Assembly: GCA_020631735.1 (NCBI GenBank) | Contig: CM036191.1 | Location: 45,236,562-45,300,561 of the forward strand | Direction: 5' to 3' | Length of the DNA stretch: 64,000 nucleotides | Origin: Saccharum officinarum | Taxonomy: Eukaryota; Streptophyta; Magnoliopsida; Poales; Poaceae | Part shown: positions 48,328 through 59,361 of the stretch, piece by piece | Layout of the letters: the number at the start of each line of letters is the position of its first letter | Numbering within the stretch: position 1 is the first letter of the stretch | Program-made: the position numbers and the translations under genes | Notes under the pieces: model-generated | Database searches by the model: none | Told to the model about the DNA's origin: nothing | What the model saw: the letters and a program-made list of their open reading frames with translations, nothing else

Positions 48328-48655
48328 TTGGGTATGCACTTTGAGGATGAAATCTTGCAGCAGCACAATGGTGCTACCTTGTGTATGGCCGATGTGAAAA
48401 AGAATTACATGGTAATCACTTAGGTGTAGACCTTGTATAATTTATAATCAAATTGGGTACGCACGTTGAGGATGAAAATCCCGCAGTAGTACTATGGTAT
48501 TACCTTGTGTATGGCCAATTTGAAAATAAATAAAGGTAGTCACCCAAAAGTGTAGACCAAATTGTTTCAAAACTTGATATTGGGTACGCACGTTGAGGAT
48601 GAAATCCCACAGTAGTACTATGGTACTACCTTGTATATGGCCAATACCAAAGTTA
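48328..48655. repeat. Three ~125-bp tandem repeats in the copia leader
   Basis: Units begin at about 48328, 48451 and 48578 with ATTGGGTACGCACGTTGAGG-type sequence and contain a TAGTACTATGGTACTACCTTG palindrome-like block. They lie between the leader ORF and gag. Confidence 0.85.
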
Positions 48656-49457
48656 AGAAACTTGGAGTTATTCCAAAATTGAGAGAAAATCAACCGAAAA
48701 CATTTGCATGAAATATTAAGTGCTTGTATGGAAAGCTGAAAAACTTAATATGTAAATTGCATAAAGTAAATTGCAATAAATTTTGCGGAATATATTGTTA
48801 TTGGGAATGCAAGAGGCAAAGCTTTGAACAATATACTCAATACAAAATGTTCATGTTATTCGGAATTGCATGGGGGAAAACACTTTGAACTTGAACAAAA
48901 TATGTATAATACATTGCATCAGATGGAAATACATATGTACAATACATGGTTACATCAGGAGTCTAAAACAGTAAAACAATTTAGACTAATACACTGATGA
49001 ACAGTACTGCGAAATTAGCAATTAACAGCATGGTTAACAAACTAAATATAGCAGAAATAAGTAGATAACTATTGGGAACAAGCAAGCTAGCCGGCCCATC
49101 CAGCATGTGTGCTGTACGAGCATGCCTGGAAAAGTAGCCTGCAAGCCGGCCTGCTGGTGTCTCCAACCAAAGAGCAAGCAGTGGACTGCTGTACAAACAG
49201 ATAAGCAAGCAGGCAGTGCTACTCGCACCACACAGCTCGCATCCAACGCCGCCGCTCCCAGTAGAAAACTCCACCGCCGTCGCCTGTAGAGGATGCGCAG
49301 GTGCCGACCTTCTTTGTCCCAGCCCAGATCCAGTGGTGGTGGTGTAAATCCGGTGGACCTCTGCCACCATCACCTAGAAGAAGCACCCGCCGTCGCTGAT
49401 TCGCGGCGATTCCGACGGAGTCGAGGGCTCGGGCGAGGCCCCTTCCCCATGGCGCGC

Positions 49458-50285
49458 TCAAGCCAGCGAGGGGGCGTGGCCCCTGTCCTCATCGGAGGAG
49501 GAGCGCGCGCCACCGCTGCCACTTGGCTCAGCGTGGCCGTTAGGGAGGCTGCGCGCCGAGTCTCTGCCGCTTGGCTCAGTGTGGCCGTTGGGGAGGCTGC
49601 ACGCCGAGTCTCCGTGGGGAACACGAAGCCATGTCTGGAGGAGGCCCAGGCGGCGGTTGGCGACTTCACCGGCATGGACGCGGCGTCGAGGCACAGCAGC
49701 CGGTTGAGGCAGAGGAGGCGGTGCGGCGATCTCGGGGTCGGTGACGATGCGGCGTGCCGGAGCGGAGCGGCGGGCCGCGATGGTCGATGGAGAGCGACTC
49801 CGGCGCCTCCTCAAGCCCGCCACGGTGAGGGGCCGAGCCGGCAGCGTCGCCGGTTCGACGTCCACCACCACAGGGCCGCCCCAGTTAGAGGGGCCAGCGA
49901 CGTCCGGTGCTGGAGGCGCTGGAGGCGCACGACGCGGGCAGGGACCGTGGCCATGTTCGTCGCAGTAAAGCGGCAGCCACGGTGGGCACGGTCCCGGTCT
50001 GTGCTCGGGGCAGTCGTTCGCCGGGGGTGGCGCAGGGGCCACTGGAGCAGCGCCCGCGCGACGACGACGTCCACCACGCCCACCAACCCGCATCCGAAGC
50101 CCCCGACCCCTTCCCCGGCGTTCAGCGGCCCGGCGTTCGCCGAGAAGATAGCGGAAGGTGTCGAGGAGTTCGTCGCGGATGTAGTGGTGGTCGTGTGGAA
50201 TCCGCATATCGACGACGCGGTGGAGGATCATGTAGACGAGATCGACGAAAAGGATCGCCGGAGGTATGTAGCGAAACATCGGCAT
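49458..50285 (-). CDS. Leader ORF of the copia element, 275 codons, unknown function
   Basis: The ATG at 50283-50285 is the first on the minus-strand transcript after the 5' LTR, about 100 nt inside it, with A at -3. The ORF stays open to a TGA at 49455-49457. The N-terminus is hydrophobic and protein-like (MPMFRYIPPAILFVDLVYMI, then RIPHDHHYIRDELLDTFRYL), which could be a membrane segment. It is followed by an Arg/Gly/Pro-rich region with Cys/His pairs (CPEHRPGPCPPW, YCDEHGHGPC) and two near-identical ~20-residue repeats near the C-terminus (SLPNGHTEPSG, SLPNGHAEPSG). It matches no retroelement domain I know. A captured host exon or an element-specific accessory protein are the alternatives. 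The opposite strand is also open here (49293-50399), so coding is not certain. Confidence 0.5.
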   Translation of the reverse strand: MPMFRYIPPAILFVDLVYMILHRVVDMRIPHDHHYIRDELLDTFRYLLGERRAAERRGRGRGLRMRVGGRGGRRRRAGAAPVAPAPPPANDCPEHRPGPCPPWLPLYCDEHGHGPCPRRAPPAPPAPDVAGPSNWGGPVVVDVEPATLPARPLTVAGLRRRRSRSPSTIAARRSAPARRIVTDPEIAAPPPLPQPAAVPRRRVHAGEVANRRLGLLQTWLRVPHGDSACSLPNGHTEPSGRDSARSLPNGHAEPSGSGGARSSSDEDRGHAPSLA

Positions 50286-50373
50286 TGTACCTTCGGATCG
50301 GCTTCTTCTCCTCAAACTCGAAATCGCCGGCCTTCGTCTGAACTCCCTCTCGAGAGCGCAGATTGTGAGCGTC

Positions 50374-50387
50374 AAATGCTGATAACG
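50374..50387 (-). promoter_or_regulatory. Copia primer-binding site (tentative)
   Basis: The minus strand after the 5' LTR reads CGTTATCAGCAT. It shares the TATCAG core with the initiator tRNA-Met site TGGTATCAGAGC but matches only about 7 of 12 positions. Confidence 0.5.
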
Positions 50388-50618
50388 TGTGAAAACTGAA
50401 ATGTAAATGGAATACGGTGTATTGCAAAATGAACTAGCAATCTTCATTGATTTGTGATGTACATATATCTACATGTCGTACGGATGCCATGGAGACTGCA
50501 CGCAGGCAACCGTCCATGGTGCCGATGGTTCGAACGGTAGTGGGAGAGAGAGAGGAGCGTCGACGGTTCCATCGTGGGAGCGTTCCGAGATGAGATCAAC
50601 TCCTTTGCAGTTGTAACA
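50388..50618 (-). repeat. Copia 5' LTR (231 bp)
   Basis: The minus strand reads TGTTACAACTGC...CAGTTTTCACA, mirroring the 3' LTR. An ATATATGTACAT stretch near 50465 could serve as a TATA-like element. Confidence 0.95.
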
Positions 50619-50623
50619 TATAT

Positions 50624-52300
50624 ACGCGTACTAATTCTCCAGCGACAAGTACGGGAGCCCAGCTCCTCTTCTGGCCCAACCGTGCGCAGCAGCTCGCCCC
50701 TGCCCTTTTCTCTCGCTACGCGGCCCAGTAACCACCCTCGGCCCAATTCGAGCACCAGGCGCGTTTCCTTTCCTCTCGCGTGCGACGCACGCACGGACGG
50801 ATCAAGCCGCCGCCCCTCGCTCCATCTCACGTACGAAAGAGCCAGCGCCACCGTTGCATGGCCCTGTGCGTGATTCCCTCCCCTGGGCCCGCTCATCAGC
50901 GAAGGCAGAAGAAAGCATCGTTTCCCTTGCGTAGCTCTCCATCACCGAGCCGTCTTCGCCCCTACCACGCCCTTGTATCCGTCCGAGCGGAGGACGCCAG
51001 CTCGCGCTGCCCCACCGACGTCAGCCGGGGCACCTCCCCCTCGTCGCGCCAAAGCAGCAAGCCACGCCGCGAATCGTGGGCTCACGCACGGTGCGCCCTA
51101 GACCACCTGGACCACGAACCACCTACCCCCGCCCCTCCGCGAAGATTCCAGCTTCGGGCGCGCAGATGGCTGCCACCTGTGCCCGAGCTCGTGAACCGAG
51201 GTTCACCGCCGCCCATCCATTCGCTCTTCTCCGCGAACCCTAGCAGCGCCCCCTATAAAAGCCAAACCGCTGCCGCTCCTGTCTCCAATCTCCCTCAGCC
51301 ACCGCCATCTCCCCGCCTCCTCTTGCTCGCACAGCGCTACGACCGGCCCCGAGCCCGCAGCGTCGCCGGCCACCGCCAAGCTGCCTCCTGGACGCTCGCC
51401 ACCGGGACGGCCAGGAGCCCTCCCCGCCATCGCCATGTTTGCGCTATCCGTGAGCGTGCCCAAGCTGCCCCGCCTCCCTCGACGCGCGACGCCCACACCT
51501 CATCGTGCGCTGCTTTCTCGTCCACGAGCGCCGCCATCCGGAGCTCCTTGCGCCAAGCCAGAGCCGGAGCAAGGGGTGTCGCGTCCGCGTCAGGCTGCTG
51601 CTCTTCGCCCAGCCCGGAGCCGCGATGGCCAGGAGCCCTCACCGCCCATCGGCGTGGTCGCGCGGACCACGAACACATCCCAATGACCGCGCCACCGCTT
51701 GACGCCGCGTAGTTCTCACCTCGTCAAGCCACGGCCGAGTTCGCCGTTCTGTCCTTCCGCCCCACGACATCGTCGTCCCTTCCGAACGGCAGCGCCTCGA
51801 GCCATCATCACTAAGCACACGACCACAGCTCCTTCTCGCGGTCTGTCCGCGACCGCCACCAACGCTCAGGACGCCATCGCGACACCGGCAACCACGCTGC
51901 CCCAGCAACCTCGTCGTCCATCTTTCTCTTGCTCTGGTGAGCTCGGCAAGTCCCCAAGCCCCCTCCCATCCTCGATGATCTGCTCAATCGGGCCCAGTCT
52001 CACACTGGTCCTCCCCTACACCTACATTTTGCAGGAGCCGCGACGTCGCCATCCGTGCCACCTGACTCCCTCACTAGCGCTGCCCCTGTTCGTTGTCAAG
52101 CTGGCGCCCATCTCCTCGACCTCGCCTTCCGCGACGTGGCAGCCAAGCCATGACACCGTGTCTCTTCGTCGACCCTGCGCTGTGCTCCTCGCCACCACGG
52201 CCGCGTCACCATGACCGCCCGTCCGTGCACCGTGGAACGCGACCAGCAGCAGCACCTTGCCGAAGGCCGCCCTTCATCGCCGATGAGCCGCTAGAGGGTA
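50624..52300 (+). other. GC-rich gene-like flank with a TATA box
   Basis: A TATA box (CCCTATAAAAGCC) lies at about 51250 and is followed by a CT/CAGCC-rich leader and an ATG at 51435 opening 83 codons (MFALSVSVPKLPRLPRRATP). Several other long frames are open simply because of GC content (for example 50780-51712). The segment stops at the array boundary 52301. It may be the 5' end of a host or retroelement gene cut off by the array. No conserved domain is visible. Confidence 0.4.
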
Positions 52301-53480
52301 TGTTGGAATCGAGGATCGCCGAACGATCATCATAACATGAACAATAGACAAGGAACAACTCGGCGACGAACGCCGCAGCGTCGAACGCCTGTATCTTGGC
52401 TATTATTAATGAAATACAACACAACTCGAGACAAGTTGAGCTGAAGCATTACATCGGCTAATATAGCCCACGCCCTGAGCTCATGCAAGAGCTACGAACT
52501 CATGTGTGCGCAACGGACGCACACCATCCACATGAACCGGTCACACTTCTCATGTCAGTCAGCTTTCTCATCCACGGATTCAGTCACACGAACATACGGT
52601 GAGCTGTTCTCCCGCACCTACGCTGCATGCCTCCAATGCTTCCTTGACTCAACTAACTAGACCCTAAAAATAACACTTGACGTAGTACACATGCATCAAG
52701 CTGCCATGTCCACACACGCGCACACACGCGTTCTAATCCGACGCACATACACCGATCAAGTTCAGGTTTATTTCCAACAATCTCCTCCTAAACCTGAACT
52801 CATCATCCACATGTCGCACACACGACAAAGTCGACCTAGTCAATGGACTCCAACGCGAGCTCGAACACGCGCACCATCGACGACTCACACGCCATGCACG
52901 GACACGACGTCATGTCGCACATACGACAAACTCGACCCAGTCAATGGACTCCAACGCGAGCTCGAACACGCGCACCATTGACGATTCACACGCCACGCAC
53001 GAACATGACGTGGTTTATTCTCGCTGCGCGTCCTGCTCCTACAAGAGCGCCCCTTCTTCAGCGTCGCCGAACAACGCCTCCTCCCAATCTTGACTTGCCG
53101 TTGCTGGAGTGCTGCAAGTGCCATCATCTTCATCGCCACGGCCGCCGCTACGGCCTTGTGACATGACGCCGCCACCTCTGCATGCCCTGTCTCCATGCAA
53201 CGCCACCGTCTTCTTCTCAACGACACACGCCATTTTCTTCAGCCGGCGACACGCACCGTACTCCACACCTCCATAGACCGACACACGGTCTGGAGCTTGA
53301 GCACCCCACCACCGTTGATCGCCACCACGTGCTGACCGCCGCCAGCACGAATAGATCGCACGACGAGGCTTTGGGATCTCTGCCATGCTGCCGATGACAT
53401 GCTCCACCACAACCGTACGTGGTGCCAACTTCGACATCTTCAGTTGGCTCTCCTCTCCCTAACCTAAGCTCTGTACCAAT
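52301..53480 (-). repeat. Array unit 1 (1180 bp)
   Basis: LTR 52301-52779, internal 52780-53480. The left border abuts GC-rich DNA (CTAGAGGGTA) instead of a primer-binding site, so this LTR is the array edge. Variants: ATCTCCTCC polypurine complement, TGCAAGTGCCATCATCTT. Most like unit 3. Confidence 0.93.
53039..53437 (-). CDS. 132-codon ORF of the array element (unit 1 representative)
   Basis: The ATG at 53437 is the first after the primer-binding site (about 30 nt away), with A at -3. The protein starts MSKLAPRTVVVEHVIGSMAE, has a basic Trp-rich middle (AIYSCWRRSARGGDQRWWG) and an acidic end (DWEEALFGDAEEGALL). The same ORF is open in units 2-9 (ending at 54219, 55399, 56580, 57750, 58920, 60090, 61260, 62440) and loses its start in unit 10 because the array breaks. 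Residue differences exist but no stops in the complete copies. No known domain; a degenerate gag leader or captured exon are possible. Other frames on the same strand are also open, so coding is unproven. Confidence 0.4.
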   Translation of the reverse strand: MSKLAPRTVVVEHVIGSMAEIPKPRRAIYSCWRRSARGGDQRWWGAQAPDRVSVYGGVEYGACRRLKKMACVVEKKTVALHGDRACRGGGVMSQGRSGGRGDEDDGTCSTPATASQDWEEALFGDAEEGALL

Positions 53481-54660
53481 TGTTGGAATCGAGGATCGTC
53501 GAACGATCATCATAACATGAACAATAGACAAGGAACAACTCGGCGACGAACGCCGCGGCGTCGAACGACTGTATCTTGGCTATTATTAATGAAATACAAC
53601 ACAACTCGAGACAAGTTGAGCTGAAGCATTACATCGGCTAATATAGCCCACGCCCTGAGCTCATGCAAGAGCTACGAACTCATGTGTGCGCAACGGACGC
53701 ACACCATCCACATGAACCGGTCACACTTCTCATGCCAGCGCTTTCTCATCCACGGATTCAGTCACACGAACATACGGTGAGCTGTTCTCCCGCACCTACG
53801 CTGCATGCCTCCAATGCTTCCTTGACTCAACTAACTAGACCCTAAAAATAGCACTTGACGCAGTACACACATGCATCAAGCTGCCATGCCCACACACGCG
53901 CACACACGCGTTCTAATCCGACGCACATACACCGAACAAGTTCAGGTTTATTTCCAACAATGTCCTCCTAAACCTGAACTCATCATCGACATGTCGCACA
54001 CACGACAAAGTCGACCTAGTCAATGGACTCCAACGCGAGCTCGAACACGCGCACCATCGACGACTCAAACGCCATGCACGGACACGACGTCATGTCGCAC
54101 ATACGACAAACTCGACCCAGTCAATGGACTCCAACGCGAGCTCGAACATGCGCACCATTGACGATTCACACGCCACGCACGAACATGATGTGGTTTATTC
54201 TCGCTGTGCGTCCTGCTCCTACAAGAGCGCCCCTTCTTCAGCGTCGCCGAACAACGCCTCCTCCCAATCTTGACTTGCCGTTGCTGGAGTGCTGCAGGTG
54301 CCATCGTCTTCATCGCCACGGCCGCCGCTACGGCCTTGTGACATGACGCCGCCACCTCTGCATGCCCTGTCTCCATGCAACGCCACCGTCTTCTTCTCAA
54401 CGACACACGCCATTTTCTTCGGCCGGCGACACGCGCCGTACTCCACACCTCCATAGACCGACACACGGTCTAGAGCTTGAGCACCCCACCGCCGTTGATC
54501 GCCACCACGTGCTGACCGCCGCCAGCACGAATAGATCGCACGACGAGGCTTTGGGATCTCTGCCATGCTGCCGATGACATGCTCCACCACAACCGTACGT
54601 GGTGCCAACATCGACATCTTCAGCTGGCTCTCCTCTCCCTAACCTAAGCTCTGTACCAAT
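53481..54660 (-). repeat. Array unit 2 (1180 bp)
   Basis: LTR 53481-53959, internal 53960-54660. Variants ACCGAACAAG, AATGTCCTCC and GACTCAAACGCC are shared with unit 4. Confidence 0.93.
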
Positions 54661-55841
54661 TGTTGGAATCGAGGATCGCCGAACGATCATCATAACATGA
54701 ACAATAGACAAGGAACAACTCGGCGACGAACGCCGTGGCGTCGAACGACTGTATCTTGGCTATTATTAATGAAATACAACACAACTCGAGACAAGTTGAG
54801 CTGAAGCATTACATCGGCTAATATAGCCCACGCCCTGAGCTCATGCAAGAGCTACGAACTCATGTGTGCGCAACGGACGCACACCATCCACATGAACCAG
54901 TCACACTTCTCATGCCAGCGCTTTCTCATCCACAGATTCAGTCACACGAACATACGGTGAGTTGTTCTCCCGCACCTACGCTGCATGCCTCCAATGCTTC
55001 CTTGACTCAACTAACTAGACCCTAAAAATAGCACTTGACACAGTACACACATGCATCAAGCTGCCATGCCCACACACGTGCACACACGCGTTCTAATCCG
55101 ACGCACATACACCGATCAAGTTCAGGTTTATTTCCAACAATCTCCTCCTAAACCTGAACTCATCATCGACATGTCGCACACACGACAAAGTCGACCTAGT
55201 CAATGGACTCCAACGCGAGCTCGAACACGCGCACCATCGACGACTCACATGCCATGCACGGACACGACGTCATGTCGCACATACGACAAACTCGACCCAG
55301 TCAATGGACTCCAACGCGAGCTCGAACACGCGCACCATTGACGATTCACACGCCACGCACGAACATGACGTGGTTTATTCTCGCTGCGCGTCCTGCTCCT
55401 ACAAGAGCGCCCCTTCTTCAGCGTCGCCGAACAACGCCTCCTCCCAATCTTGACTTGCCGTTGCTGGAGTGCTGCAAGTGCCATCATCTTCATCGCCACG
55501 GCCGCCGCTACGGCCTTGTGACATGACGCCGCCACCTCTGCATGCCCTGTCTCCATGCAACGCCACCGTCTTCTTCTCAACGACACACGCCATTTTCTTC
55601 AGCCGGCGACACGCGCCGTACTCCACACCTCCATAGACCGACACAGGGTCTGGAGCTTGAGCACCCCACCACCGTTGATCGCCACCACGTGCTGACCGCC
55701 ACCAGCACGAATAGATCGCACGACGAGGCTTTGGGATCTCTGCCATGCTGTCGATGACATGCTCCACCACAACCGTACGTGGTGCCAACGTCGACATCTT
55801 CAGCTGGCTCTCCTCTCCCTAACCTAAGCTCTGGTACCAAT
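54661..55841 (-). repeat. Array unit 3 (1181 bp), best primer-binding site
   Basis: LTR 54661-55139, internal 55140-55841. Its internal region ends CTCTGGTACCAATT, so the minus-strand site is TGGTACCAGAGC, one mismatch from the initiator tRNA-Met site. All other units lack one base here. Otherwise it matches unit 1. Confidence 0.93.
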
Positions 55842-57021
55842 TGTTGGAATCGAGGATCGCCGAACGATCATCATAACATGAACAATAGACAAGGAACAAC
55901 TCGGCGACGAACGCCGCGGCGTCGAATGACTGTATCTTGGCTATTATTAATGAAATACAACACAACTCGAGACAAGTTGAGCTGAAGCATTACATCGGCT
56001 AATATAGCCCACGCCCTGAGCTCATGCAAGAGCTACGAACTCATGTGTGCGCAACGGACGCACACCATCCACATGAACCGGTCACACTTCTCATGCCTGC
56101 GCTTTCTCATCCACGGATTCAATCACACGAACATACGGTGAGCTGTTCTCCCGCACCTACGCTGCATGCCTCCAATGCTTCCTTGACTCAACTAACTAGA
56201 CCCTAAAAATAGCACTTGACACAGTACACACATGCATCAAGCTGCCATGCCCACACACGCGCACACACGCGTTCTAATCTGACGCACATACACCGAACAA
56301 GTTCAGGTTTGTTTCCAACAATGTCCTCCTAAACCTGAACTCATCATCGACATGTCGCACACACGACAAAGTCGACCTAGTCAATGGACTCCAACGCGAG
56401 CTCGAACACGCGCACCATCGACGACTCAAACGCCATGCACGGACACGACGTCAAGTCGCACATACGACAAACTCGACCCAGTCAATGGACTCCAACGCGA
56501 GCTCGAACACGCGCACCATTGACGATTCACATGCCACGCACGAACATGACGTGGTTTATTCTCGCTGCGCGTCCTGCTCCTACAAGAGCGCCCCTTCTTC
56601 AGCGTCGCCGAACAACGCCTCCTCCCAATCTTGACTTGCCGTTGCTGGAGTGCTGCAGGTGCCATCGTCTTCATCGCCACGGCCGCCGCTACGGCCTTGT
56701 GACATGACGCCGCCACCTCTGCATGCCCTGTCTCCATGCAACGCCACCGTCTTCTTCTCAACGACACACGCCATTTTCTTCGGCCGGCGACACGTGCCGT
56801 ACTCCACACCTCCATAGACCGACACACGGTCTGGAGCTTGAGCACCCCACCGCCGTTGATCGCCACCACGTGCTGGCCGCCGCCAGCACGAATAGATCGC
56901 ACGACGAGGCTTTGGGATCTCTGCCATGCTGCCGATGACATGCTCCACCACAACCATACGTGGTGCCAACGTCGACATCTTCAGCTGGCTCTCCTCTCCC
57001 TAACCTAAGCTCTGTACCAAT
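55842..57021 (-). repeat. Array unit 4 (1180 bp)
   Basis: LTR 55842-56320, internal 56321-57021. Shares the unit 2 variants. A G replaces A in GTTTGTTTCCAACA near the LTR end. Confidence 0.93.
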
Positions 57022-58191
57022 TGTTGGAATCAAGGATCGCCGAACGATCATCATAACATGAACAATAGACAAGGAACAACTCGGCGACGAATGCCGCGGC
57101 ATCGAACGACTGTATCTTGGCTATTATTAATGAAATACAACACAACTCGAGACAAGTTGAGCTGAAGCATTACATCGGCTAATATAGCCCACGCCCTGAG
57201 CTCATGCAAGAGCTACGAACTCATGTGTGCGCAACGGACACACACCATCCACATGAACCGGTCACACTTCTCATGCCAGCGCTTTCTCATCCACAGATTC
57301 AGTCACACAAACATACGGTGAGCTGTTCTCCCGCACCTACGCTGCATGCCTCCAATGCTTCCTTGACTCAACTAACTAGACCCTAAAAATAGCACTTGAC
57401 GCAGTACACACATGCATCAAGCTACCATGCGCACACACGCGTTCTAATCCGACACACATACACCGATCAAGTTCAGGTTTATTTCCAACAATCTCCTCCT
57501 ATACCTGAACTCATCATCGACATGTCGCACACACGACAAAGTCGACCTAGTCAATGGACTCCAACGCGAGCTCGAACACGCGCACCATCGACGACTCACA
57601 CGCCATGCACGGACACGACATCATGTCGCACATACGACAAACTTGACCCAGTCAATGGACTCCAACGCGAGCTCGAACACGCGCACCATTGACGATTCAC
57701 ACGCCACGCACGAACATGACGTGGTTTATTCTCGCTGTGCGTCCTGCTCCTACAAGAGCGCCCCTTCTTCAGCGTCGCCGAACAACGCCTCCTCCCAATC
57801 TTGACTTGCCGTTGCTGGAGTGCTGGAGGTGCCATCGTCTTCATCGCCACGGCCGCCGCTACGGCCTTGTGACATGACGCCGCCACCTCTGCATGCCCTG
57901 TCTCCATGCAACACCACCGTCTTCTTCTCAACGACACACGCCATTTTCTTCGGCCGGCGACACGCGCCGTACTCCACACCTCCATAGACCGACACACGGT
58001 CTGGAGCTTGAGCACCCCACCACCGTTGATTGCCACCACGTGCTGACCGCCGCCAGCACGAATAGATCGCACGACGAGGCTTTGGGATCTCTGCCATGCT
58101 GCCGATGACATGCTCCACCACAACCATACGTGGTGCCAACGTCGACATCTTCAGCTGGCTCTCCTCTCCCTAACCTAAGCTCTGTACCAAT
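57022..58191 (-). repeat. Array unit 5 (1170 bp)
   Basis: LTR 57022-57490 (469 bp; one ACACACGCGC copy lost, with CTACCATGCGC in place of CTGCCATGCCC), internal 57491-58191. First of four units with TGGAGGTGCCATCGTC. Confidence 0.93.
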
Positions 58192-59361
58192 TGTTGGAAT
58201 CGAGGATCGCCGAACGATCATCATAACATGAACAATAGACAAGGAACAACTCGGCGACGAACGCCGCGGCATCGAACGACTGTATCTTGGCTATTATTAA
58301 TGAAATACAACACAACTCGAGACAAGTTGAGCTGAAGCATTACATCGGCTAATATAGCCCACGCCCTGAGCTCATGCAAGAGCTACGAACTCATGTGTGC
58401 GCAACGGACGCACACCATCCACATGAACCGGTCACACTTCTCATGCCAGCGCTTTCTCATCCACAGATTCAGTCACACGAACATACGGTGAGCTGTTCTC
58501 CCGCACCTACGCTGCATGCCTCCAATGCTTCCTTGACTCAACTAACTAGACCCTAAAAATAGCACTTGACGCAGTACACACATGCATCAAGCTACCATGC
58601 GCACACACGCGTTCTAATCCGACACACATACACCGATCAAGTTCAGGTTTATTTCCAACAATCTCCTCCTAAACCTGAACTCATCATCGACATGTCGCAC
58701 ACACGACAAAGTCGACCTAGTCAATGGACTCAAACGCGAGCTCGAACACGCGCACCATCGATGACTCACACGCCATGCACAGACACGACGTCATGTCGCA
58801 CATACGACAAACTCGACCCAGTCAATGGACTCCAACGCGAGCTCGAACACGCGCACCATTGACGATTCACACGCCACGCACGAACATGACGTGGTTTATT
58901 CTCGCTGTGCGTCCTGCTCCTACAAGAGCGCCCCTTCTTCAGTGTCGCCGAACAACGCCTCCTCCCAATCTTGACTTGCCGTTGCTGGAGTGCTGGAGGT
59001 GCCATCGTCTTCATCGCCACGGCCGCCGCTACGGCCTTGTGACATGACGCCGCCACCGCTGCATGCCCTGTCTCCATGCAACACCACCGTCTTCTTCTCA
59101 ACGACACACGCCATTTTCTTCGGCCGGCGACACGCGCCGTACTCCACACCTCCATAGACGGACACACGGTCATGAGCTTGAGCACCCCACCACCGTTGAT
59201 TGCCACCACGTGCTGACCGCCGCCAGCACGAATAGATCGCACGACGAGGCTTTGGGATCTCTGCCATGCTACTGATGACATGCTCCACCACAACCGTATG
59301 TGGTGCCAACATCGACATCTTCAGCTGGCTCTCCTCTCCCTAACCTAAGCTCTGTACCAAT
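58192..59361 (-). repeat. Array unit 6 (1170 bp)
   Basis: LTR 58192-58660, internal 58661-59361. Same 10-bp-shorter LTR type. CACGGTCATGAGC replaces CACGGTCTGGAGC. Confidence 0.93.

Larger units (their letters stand above)
42672..50618 (-). mobile_element. Complete but coding-dead Ty1/copia retrotransposon
   Basis: Two similar LTRs (42672-42910 and 50388-50618) bound the element, with an identical 5-bp target duplication TATAT at 42667-42671 and 50619-50623. On the minus strand the order is 5' LTR, primer-binding-site-like motif, ~2.2-kb leader with its own ORF, gag, a ~120-nt spacer, protease-integrase-RT-RNase H, a 3' region with repeated GGGAAAA-type blocks, polypurine tract and 3' LTR. 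The integrase-before-RT order defines Ty1/copia. Eight or so in-frame stops inactivate gag and pol. By eye the LTRs differ at about 13 substitutions in ~229 aligned bases plus 2-bp and 10-bp indels. Length is 7.95 kb, long for an element with such short LTRs because of the leader. Confidence 0.95.

Noticed and set aside
49293..50399. 368-codon plus-strand ORF over the copia leader
   Set aside because: It is antisense to the element, runs into the LTR, is Arg/Ala-rich as expected from GC content, and lacks a start context tied to any promoter. The sense ORF is the better candidate, though neither is proven.
50780..51712. 310-codon Pro/Arg/Ser-rich plus-strand ORF
   Set aside because: Several frames on both strands are open in this GC-rich stretch. 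It spans the TATA box and leader and has no domain.
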